A DNA stretch of 64,000 bases from Carnimonas bestiolae. Lineage in GTDB: Bacteria > Pseudomonadota > Gammaproteobacteria > Pseudomonadales > Halomonadaceae. Every line of letters starts with the position of its first letter. Position 1 is the first letter of the stretch. The stretch lies in the NCBI RefSeq assembly GCF_051251125.1, contig NZ_JBPCZL010000005.1; one strand, written 5' to 3'. The position numbers and the translations under genes are program-made. The notes below the pieces were generated by a model. The model was not told the DNA's origin and did no database searches. It saw nothing but the letters and a program-made list of their open reading frames with translations. Below, piece by piece: positions 57,947-64,000 of this stretch.

Positions 57947-60304
57947 TTAAAGATTTAGCTGTGCGTGAACAAACTTGTCTGCTGCCGTATAGAAACGTCT
58001 CGCGGTAGAGCCCGTCTCTTTCTGAAAAACCCTCCACGCTGCTGATTCATCTTCAAAGATCGATATCTCTGGTGCCGACCAGCGTTTCAATTTATGCGCA
58101 GGGTCGGTGAGATCTCGTGACTTGTCGAAGTAGATGGAGAGGAACTCAATTTTCTCGCCCCACTCATGTAGGTAGCCGTTCGCTTCAAATGATTGAAAGG
58201 CTTCGGTCATCTTGCGCCGAACCTCGTGCTTCTTGTGATTCTCTTCCACCAATTCATCGATAGCAGCGCCTAATCCAAGGATGATGGACGCGATTGCGAG
58301 AGCGATCGACAGCGGTGGGAAGGCCGCCGATTCCAGGAAGCCATACGCAATGCCTAGGCCTATCGCGGAGCCAGTCACTCCCAGAATGCCCGCAGACAAG
58401 TTGATAAAATCTCGAGCGCTTGGTTTCGCGCTTAGCGATATATCAACCACGGAGGCGGCTAAACCAAGCACTTCGCCAACAAAGCCTACTAATGCGGTAC
58501 TAGCGCCAAATGCCTTAACAGCGCTCATGGCAGAGGCGCTAGAGATTGCTTCTGAGGTAATCGTCTCCACTTGACTGGCAATTTCGCTGATCGATTCGTC
58601 GACAATGAAGTCAACGCTATGGGCGCCAGTCGATGGAAGAGCGCGCGCTGGGACCGACACGTGCTCTTCAAACATGCGCTCGACCATTCCGGTCTCTTCA
58701 GCAAAGGGTAACTCCGCGAAGTTGTTGGAGATCAGTGTGGAGGCGTTATCCAACGCAACCGTGGCAGGAATAGAGGCCAAACTTATTTCGGTTTCCAGCG
58801 TGCCGGTAGATCCCCAAATAGCAGCGCTGACGCGATCGAAGCGTAACGCTCGCGTCGCCACCAGAAACGCTTTTTTTGCCGGACTACTCAGGAAACGTAC
58901 GAACTGCAGGGCATTTCCCAGCCCGCCGAACACGCTCATATAACGGCTAATTAAGCTGAGTATTTTGTTCGGTGCGATTCTCCCGTTTTCCAAGGACGGT
59001 TTTAGGTTGAGCGTGTCGTAAACTGAACGTGTGATGTTGAAGAGAAGCCCAATTGTGCCAAGCAACCCCGACGCGTTGAGTTTTTGCAACGCCTCGGTAA
59101 AGTTGGTTCTGGCGGAGAAGTCGCTGAATGTCAAACGGCTGCCAGAAATAGCATTCTCTACGGCCTCGTCGATCACGTCGGGTTGCAGCGTTATGTTGGC
59201 AGCATTATCGAGATAGGCACCGCCAGACAAAATGATCATCAGGTTTTGAATCTCTCGATTCTGTTTAATGCCTGCGACCTGAGTTTTGTCTGTTGTCATC
59301 ATGCTAATAAGTAGCTGTAGCGCGGATGCACTCGATTTGACGAGACCGTTGGAGCTCGACGCAATGGCAACTTTCATGCGAGTGAGAACGTAAGGCGCAA
59401 CGGTTGTATCGAAGTAGAGTTCCGGTGAGTAATGAGAATTACCATTGAACGTATCTTTGATCGCTGATATTAGTTCCGCCGAGTGACGTTCGATGGTGAT
59501 TTCAGTTGCCTTTTTTCCGCTAAAGAAAATGACTGTATTTAGTTCCAAATTATAGAAATAGGTGGCCGCTCGCTTGACGTCGTTGGTTGAATTTTCTTTG
59601 ACATATCTCAGGTAGCGCTGGTAATCGTCAGATATTAGCGATTTATATACGGCGTCGTAGTAGAAACTGCCGTCTACTCGTTTACCATTTACGTCAAGGC
59701 CAGTATTGAAGAGCGTAAATGCCGCTGCATTCAAATAATCGTCGTAGGTTGACTTGTCGTGAAGAGCAGTCTTCATGTCACCCATGGCTTGATCGTAGCC
59801 GCTGCCAGGCTTGTCGCCGTTGGTGACAGGTCCGTTGGCCATATAGCGCACGTCCGCGGGATAAATGGGAAACTTGTTTTTTCCTCCGCCAGTTTTTCCT
59901 CGGGGGCTATCGGTGGAGTATTCCGCATTGCCCCACATACCGTAAGTACAGGCATCGACGAGACTGTAAGCATTGGCGAATTTGGTACGCGCTGCCGTCG
60001 AGCCATCGTCTGTAATGGTTCGCCAAATTGGAATGGCACTGATTTGCTCTTGGGTGAGCTGTTTGCTCCAGGGCGCCTTCGTGTTCGAACGGAAGCTACG
60101 ACCTACAATTTTCAGCGCGCGCTGTCCAAGGGTGTCGCCTGCGTCGGGTGAAGAGTTGTCATCAACGAACGTAGAAAAGACATCTGAAAATGCAGTGGGA
60201 AAAATGCCAAAGCGCTCCCGAATTACATTGAGACTGTCTGTCGCTGCTGCCGTGGGAGCTGCAGGAGGATTGGTTTCTGAATATACAGTAGTTGATTCGG
60301 TCAT
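57947..60304 (-). CDS. Unrecognised protein, paralog B of a three-gene family
   Basis: A 785-residue protein, closest to paralog A along its whole length; function not recognised. It shares LGQRALKIVGRSF, IPIWRTITDDGS, CTYGMWGNAEYS, FPIYPADVRYMANGPV, DYLNAAAFTLFN and ITIERHSAEL in the N-terminal half. The GLLGTIGLLFNITRSVYDTLNL and SRYMSVFGGLGNALQFVRFL stretches lie in the middle, and the hydrophobic cluster (AVKAFGASTALVGFVGEVLG...; YGFLESAAFPPLSIALAIAS) sits near 590-680. It ends with NGYLHEWGEKIEFLSIYFD and RWSAPEISIFEDESAAWRVF. No signal peptide, no cysteine-rich or catalytic signature. ATG 60304 has an AAGGTGCC site. Own upstream element and a hairpin downstream suggest a separate transcript. 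Confidence 0.85.
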   Translation of the reverse strand: MTESTTVYSETNPPAAPTAAATDSLNVIRERFGIFPTAFSDVFSTFVDDNSSPDAGDTLGQRALKIVGRSFRSNTKAPWSKQLTQEQISAIPIWRTITDDGSTAARTKFANAYSLVDACTYGMWGNAEYSTDSPRGKTGGGKNKFPIYPADVRYMANGPVTNGDKPGSGYDQAMGDMKTALHDKSTYDDYLNAAAFTLFNTGLDVNGKRVDGSFYYDAVYKSLISDDYQRYLRYVKENSTNDVKRAATYFYNLELNTVIFFSGKKATEITIERHSAELISAIKDTFNGNSHYSPELYFDTTVAPYVLTRMKVAIASSSNGLVKSSASALQLLISMMTTDKTQVAGIKQNREIQNLMIILSGGAYLDNAANITLQPDVIDEAVENAISGSRLTFSDFSARTNFTEALQKLNASGLLGTIGLLFNITRSVYDTLNLKPSLENGRIAPNKILSLISRYMSVFGGLGNALQFVRFLSSPAKKAFLVATRALRFDRVSAAIWGSTGTLETEISLASIPATVALDNASTLISNNFAELPFAEETGMVERMFEEHVSVPARALPSTGAHSVDFIVDESISEIASQVETITSEAISSASAMSAVKAFGASTALVGFVGEVLGLAASVVDISLSAKPSARDFINLSAGILGVTGSAIGLGIAYGFLESAAFPPLSIALAIASIILGLGAAIDELVEENHKKHEVRRKMTEAFQSFEANGYLHEWGEKIEFLSIYFDKSRDLTDPAHKLKRWSAPEISIFEDESAAWRVFQKETGSTARRFYTAADKFVHAQLNL

Positions 60305-60426
60305 GGAGGCACCTTTAGTAACGTTGCGATGTAGTTAGCCAGATAGGAGTTACCAAGCAGCATTAGTGAGCCGTGCAGGCCTTTGAAGGGCACCCACGTT
60401 TATGATGATTTGCTGTGGCGGGAACC

Positions 60427-60453
60427 ATATCGGCGCGTCCGGGCGAATTTGTT
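60427..60453 (-). promoter_or_regulatory. Sigma-28-like promoter element upstream of paralog B
   Basis: The minus strand has -10 GCCGATAT (60434-60427), 11 bases after AACAAATT (60453-60446). The flanking AAAAGTA-N2-AACAA is nearly identical to the stretch upstream of paralog A. The start of transcription would be near 60420, about 115 bases before the ATG. The match could be a remnant of duplication. Confidence 0.45.
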
Positions 60454-60527
60454 GGTACTTTTCGCTATGTCCGACTAAAGACCTGTTTTGAGGGATTTGT
60501 AGCGGTAACGAAGGGAGAGTGAGGATA

Positions 60528-60574
60528 AAAAGAGCCGCCAAGGCTCTTATTCCAGCAAAAGGCGCTTGGCGGCA
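60528..60574 (-). terminator. Paralog C terminator with a competing stem
   Basis: On the minus strand AAGAGCC (60549-60543) pairs with GGCTCTT (60537-60531), five-base loop, followed by a U run from 60532 to 60528: a good intrinsic terminator, about 50 bases after paralog C. Upstream GCCGCCAAG (60574-60566) is an exact complement to CTTGGCGGC (60543-60535), which overlaps both terminator arms, so it could form an antiterminator stem. Confidence 0.7.
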
Positions 60575-60598
60575 GTAAGATTTGTGGTTATTCGATCC

Positions 60599-62920
60599 TT
60601 AGTGGCTGGTCAACTTCGCGTGCACCAGCAGGTTTGCGGCGTTAAAGAAGCGGCTGCGGGTATCACCTGTGCCATTCTTGAAAGCGTTCCAGGCAGCGGC
60701 CTCATCTTCAAAGATGGCAACATCGGGAGGTGACCAGCGGGTGGGAGCGTAGTCGCTAGATGTTTTATCTCGCGTAGTGTCGTAATAAATTGCGAGGAAC
60801 TGGATTTTTTCACCCCATTCGTGCAGATAGCCGTCCGCCTCCATTTTTTGGAAGACATTGGTCATATTCTGTCGGATGTTTAGCTGCACTTGCCGCGCCT
60901 CTACATAATTGACGATCACGCTGCTCAAGCTTAACAAGACAGAACCTACCGTGAGCGCAAGGGCTAAGGGTGGAAAAGCCGCTGATTCGAGGAACCCACA
61001 AGCGATCCCTACTCCGATAGCTGAAGCCCCCATCGTGAGAGCGTCGGCGGATACACCGAGAATCTGCTCAGTAGATGGAGAGGGGTTTTTAGCTAACGCC
61101 ACCACGCTGGCGGCGAGCACTAGTGCATCTGCCAAAAATCCTGCCAGAGAGAGGCTGATCCCAAACGCTTTTGTCGCTGATAGCGCTGATTCGAGGGATA
61201 TTGTATTTTCGGACAGTTGCTCAATTTCATGGGCGGTCTGCTGAACTGACTCATACGCAATATTTTGACTGGTGCTTCTCGACCCTGAAATCGCGACACT
61301 CTCTATCTCGTGGTTGAAGAATGTGTTGATAAAATCGGTTTCCTGATCGAACGGTAGTGTTGAGAAATTCCTCGCAACATCCTCCGCCATTTTTTCCAGT
61401 GAAGTCACTGCAGCAGAGTTGGCCGTGGGTAGTCCCGCAGTTGCAATTCCTCCTGCGCCCCAAATAGCCGGGCTTATTTTGTCAAACTTCAGCATGCGAG
61501 CAGCGTTTAAGAAAGCTTGTTGAGCGGGTATCTGAATGAAGTTAATGAAATTCAGAAAGTTGCCCAAGCCTGCATAAACGCCTAAATATCGAGATAGCAG
61601 AATTAGTATCTGCTCTTCTGTAACCTCATGGTTCGCAATAGAGTCGCTTAGCGAGAGAGTGTCTGAAGCGGCTCGGCACAGGTGAGCCAAGAAGCCTAGT
61701 GCACCTAATATGCCCGTTTGATTCAGCGTGTCGACGGCAGGTTGGATTTTCTCTTTAACTTCGACCACGTTCATTCCCAAGAGCCCCACGTCCAGGGCAA
61801 CATCGATTCCTTGTTGAATAACGGCGGATGAAAATATCACATCGTTGGCCTTCCCAATGCATACATCAGAGGCATAATAAACGAGCAAATTTTCAATTTG
61901 ATTGTTCCTTTCAGCGGCATTGGAGCTGTTTGCCGACATTACGGTAACAAGTGTATTCAATGCCTCCTTCGCGTTACGGTCTTCAACGGATGCGCCGACC
62001 CTTTTCAAGATATGGGGAAATATATAAGTGTCAAAGTAGGGGCGAACGCTATACATATCTTCTCCATAATAGACATCGGAGAAGGTGGACAACAGTAAGG
62101 AAACCCTACGGTTTATTTCGACGCTGGTGGCACTTTCCTGGGTTAAGAAAGAGAGGGTTGCGTTTTCTTGATTAAAGAAATAGTCCGCTGCACGATTGAT
62201 CTCTTCCGATGCGTTCTCTCTAATATCACGCATATATCGCTGATATTCGCTTGACATTAGATTTTCGCGCACACGATAAATGTAATATTCTCCATCTACT
62301 GATTTTCCATCTACAATCACGCCTTTAGAAAATAGCGTATAGTTAGCAGCGTTTAAATAGTCGGTAAGTATTGTTTCGTCTCGAAGCGTCGTCTTCAGGT
62401 CTCTGAGGGCATATTGGAAGCCTAATTCAGGCGTTTCATTTTGGGATGCAGGGCCATTGGCGATATAAAGCATATCGGCGGGAAAAATCGGGAAAGCATC
62501 GCCGCCACCACCTTGGCCTGTCATGCTAGTATGATCGCTATATTCTGCATTACCCCATATGCCGAGACTGCATACATGAACAACGTTGTATGCCTTGGCG
62601 AAGCGAGCACGCAATTCATCGGAGCCATTGTTGGCGTCGTAACGCCAGTTAGGAACGTCGTCAACGGCCGATGAGGACAATCCATGTTGCCAACGTTTGG
62701 AGCTATCGGCCTGATAGCTTTCTCCCACCTGCTTAAGTGCAGATTGCGCCAGCGTATTGCCTTCTTCTTCTGGTTGGTGACTATCGACGACCAACGAGAA
62801 TACGTCCGAATAGCCTACTGAAACGACGCTATGCCGTTCACGAATGTCGTTCAGCGCTTGAATGGTTTGTTGTGAGGGGGTGGCTTGGTGGCGTGGGGAT
62901 GCTTTTACATTAATAGTCAT
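60599..62920 (-). CDS. Unrecognised protein, paralog C of a three-gene family
   Basis: A 773-residue protein from ATG 62920, which has AAAGGAT eight bases ahead. An upstream in-frame ATG at 62980 adds 20 residues unlike A and B. It is the most divergent paralog, and its middle part is more AT-rich. Conserved landmarks persist: VPNWRYDANNGS, CSLGIWGNAEYS, FPIFPADMLYIANGP, DYLNAANYTLFSKGVIVDGK, SRYLGVYAGLGNFLNFINF, CGFLESAAFPPLALALTVGS, NGYLHEWGEKIQFLAIYYD-like DGYLHEWGEK, and RWSPPDVAIFEDEAAAWNAF. It has the hydrophobic cluster near the C-terminus and no signal peptide. Function is unknown; it probably acts in the same process as A and B. Confidence 0.83.
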   Translation of the reverse strand: MTINVKASPRHQATPSQQTIQALNDIRERHSVVSVGYSDVFSLVVDSHQPEEEGNTLAQSALKQVGESYQADSSKRWQHGLSSSAVDDVPNWRYDANNGSDELRARFAKAYNVVHVCSLGIWGNAEYSDHTSMTGQGGGGDAFPIFPADMLYIANGPASQNETPELGFQYALRDLKTTLRDETILTDYLNAANYTLFSKGVIVDGKSVDGEYYIYRVRENLMSSEYQRYMRDIRENASEEINRAADYFFNQENATLSFLTQESATSVEINRRVSLLLSTFSDVYYGEDMYSVRPYFDTYIFPHILKRVGASVEDRNAKEALNTLVTVMSANSSNAAERNNQIENLLVYYASDVCIGKANDVIFSSAVIQQGIDVALDVGLLGMNVVEVKEKIQPAVDTLNQTGILGALGFLAHLCRAASDTLSLSDSIANHEVTEEQILILLSRYLGVYAGLGNFLNFINFIQIPAQQAFLNAARMLKFDKISPAIWGAGGIATAGLPTANSAAVTSLEKMAEDVARNFSTLPFDQETDFINTFFNHEIESVAISGSRSTSQNIAYESVQQTAHEIEQLSENTISLESALSATKAFGISLSLAGFLADALVLAASVVALAKNPSPSTEQILGVSADALTMGASAIGVGIACGFLESAAFPPLALALTVGSVLLSLSSVIVNYVEARQVQLNIRQNMTNVFQKMEADGYLHEWGEKIQFLAIYYDTTRDKTSSDYAPTRWSPPDVAIFEDEAAAWNAFKNGTGDTRSRFFNAANLLVHAKLTSH

Positions 62921-63297
62921 GCCAATATCCTTTTGAGGGCTGGTAGTTTCGGTGTCACTATTAATGAAGATATAAGGCACACCTGTATATGCGTGATATT
63001 ACACGTGTATGGCGGGCGAGTAGTGACGCGAGGATATATCGGTAGGCGGGATGAAAAATGAATAATAACTAACATTTTATTTTTATTTGCACACTTTTGG
63101 GAACAAGAATAAGTGTTCATATTCTTATGTGCACATGAATTAAATATTGATTAATAAAAGGGCGCATGCGTTGATATCCATCATTCATGCGGTAGTCATC
63201 ACGACCTAGGGGCCCATCAGTCAATGATACTTTTTCGACGAGAGTCGTGAAGATAAGAGGAGCGCAGCAGTAGCGTGGCGCTGCTGACGGTATTCAC
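62921..63297. promoter_or_regulatory. AT-rich region upstream of paralog C
   Basis: Together with the hairpin at 63298 this makes a 491-base gap without a gene. The region 63050-63180 is strongly AT-rich. It has a perfect 10-bp palindrome ATGTGCACAT near 63127. It holds the sigma-28-like element listed separately. The strong AT content relative to the neighbours may mark acquired DNA or a silenced promoter region. Confidence 0.5.
63036..63062 (-). promoter_or_regulatory. Sigma-28-like promoter element upstream of paralog C
   Basis: The minus strand has ACCGATAT (63043-63036; FliA -10 GCCGATAA, two mismatches) and a weak -35 TTCATTTT (63062-63055) at an 11-base spacing. The start would be near 63029, about 108 bases before the gene. 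Weakest of the three. Confidence 0.35.
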
Positions 63298-63328
63298 AAA
63301 TGACCACCGCACAGTACGGTGGTCATTT
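63298..63328 (-). terminator. Hairpin between paralog C and the TonB receptor gene
   Basis: A perfect 12-bp stem AAATGACCACCG (63298-63309) with CGGTGGTCATTT (63317-63328), seven-base loop. It lies about 85 bases beyond the stop of the receptor gene and is most likely its terminator on the minus strand. Confidence 0.75.
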
Positions 63329-63411
63329 AGGCAAGATAACGATTTGTTGCGTTCATTACAGAGCGTTTTCCACAGCGTGATAGCCTGCCTTTTTACAGCA
63401 TTGGATATAAG

Positions 63412-64000
63412 CTAAAAACGCATATCCGCGCCTGCGTAGAAGGTACGCGTAGAGGCGGGCTCATAAAAGCGGCTATTGGCATCATTAATGCGGATGTTCG
63501 AATAGTAGTGCTCGTTAAAAAGGTTGTTCAGGCCCGCGAAAATGCCTAACGATTGGCGACCGCCCAGCGCCCATTCATAGCGCCCCCTCAGGTTGTATAC
63601 CCAGCTTGAACCGATCGATACATCGTTGGCATTGTCGGCATACATACCGCTCAGGTACTGGTTTTCCAACGTGATGTAAAGATCGTCGTTGCTCCAGTTA
63701 AGGCGCGTCGACCATATGCGCTCGGGTAGCCCCGGAAAGCGATTGCCGCGTTCGATGCCTTCGCTGGTATCGTTTCGGAAGCGCGCGCGCATATAGGTGA
63801 AGTTGGAATCTGCGCTGAAGCCTGCGCCGAGCGGCGTGCTGATAGCGGCTTCCAGCCCCTCGCGCTTGGTGTTACCCGAGTTGCTGTAAAAGCTTTGGTT
63901 ATCAACGCTATAGGCGACCAGCTCATCTTTCGAGCGGATGGTGTATAGCGCAAGCTGATACGACGGGCCGCTGTCGAAGCTGCCCCGGAGCCCCAGCTCA
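63412..64000 (-). CDS. TonB-dependent outer-membrane receptor, C-terminal part
   Basis: At least 195 residues of the C-terminal beta-barrel; the gene continues beyond the right edge. The open frame runs to 64000 without a stop. It reads ELGLRGSFDSGPSYQLALY, REGLEAAISTPLGAGFSADS and IFAGLNNLFNEHYYSNIRIN, and ends FYAGADMRF with the terminal aromatic residue required for barrel assembly. It is typical of siderophore or other metal-chelate receptors; the ligand cannot be told. The internal ATG at 63792 is not the start. Its relation to the paralogs next door is unknown. Confidence 0.9.
   Translation of the reverse strand, partial: ELGLRGSFDSGPSYQLALYTIRSKDELVAYSVDNQSFYSNSGNTKREGLEAAISTPLGAGFSADSNFTYMRARFRNDTSEGIERGNRFPGLPERIWSTRLNWSNDDLYITLENQYLSGMYADNANDVSIGSSWVYNLRGRYEWALGGRQSLGIFAGLNNLFNEHYYSNIRINDANSRFYEPASTRTFYAGADMRF

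Noticed and set aside
62921..62980. Start of paralog C at ATG 62980
   Set aside because: No ribosome site, and the 20 extra residues do not match A or B; ATG 62920 has AAAGGAT at good spacing.

Overview
The window looks like chromosomal DNA of a gammaproteobacterium, most likely from the Halomonadaceae/Oceanospirillales side. The evidence is the str-S10-spc-alpha ribosomal supercluster in gammaproteobacterial order, an rRNA-like 3' end next to a YajR-type transporter, an SSB ending in the DDEIPF tail, and a cyo plus cyanide-insensitive cio oxidase pair. The family-level placement is inference from gene order and protein style; no database search was possible.

Layout. 1-2136: the 3' end of a 5S rRNA with its terminator, a 600-base stretch with no gene, and a minus-strand MFS transporter with a C-terminal YAM-like domain. 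2.7-10.1 kb: two quinol oxidase operons in a row, cyoABCDE (cytochrome bo3) and cioAB (short Q-loop bd type), separated by a striking perfect 17-bp inverted repeat. 10.2-11.9 kb: birA, then tRNA-Tyr, tRNA-Gly, tRNA-Thr and tRNA-Trp; the tufB gene often found between Thr and Trp is missing. 11.9-42.6 kb: secE-nusG-rplKA-rplJL-rpoBC, then rpsL-rpsG-fusA-tuf, the S10, spc (with secY and rpmJ) and alpha (rpsM-rpsK-rpsD-rpoA-rplQ) operons, all on the plus strand and complete. Clear promoters precede tRNA-Tyr, tRNA-Trp/secE, rpsL, rpsJ and rpsM.

42.6-55 kb is more variable. It holds a 9-bp tandem repeat between two terminators, a surface PAP2-type acid phosphatase built as an autotransporter, a periplasmic PQQ-type sugar dehydrogenase, a TPP-riboswitch-controlled thiamine-precursor salvage operon (tenA-thiZ-thiX-thiY), and the divergent pair uvrA/ssb. 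The tenA start appears to be a rare AUU codon just behind a Shine-Dalgarno sequence that can be folded away next to the riboswitch.

55.2-63 kb carries the least explained content: three consecutive minus-strand genes (786, 785 and about 773 residues) that encode paralogous proteins I do not recognise. They lack signal peptides, share a strongly conserved N-terminal domain, a hydrophobic helical region around residues 590-682 and a conserved C-terminal domain. Each has a sigma-28-like -10 element (GCCGATAT, GCCGATAT, ACCGATAT) about 115-150 bases upstream. A secreted membrane-active toxin family under flagellar-type control is one hypothesis. The window ends inside a TonB-dependent outer-membrane receptor gene.
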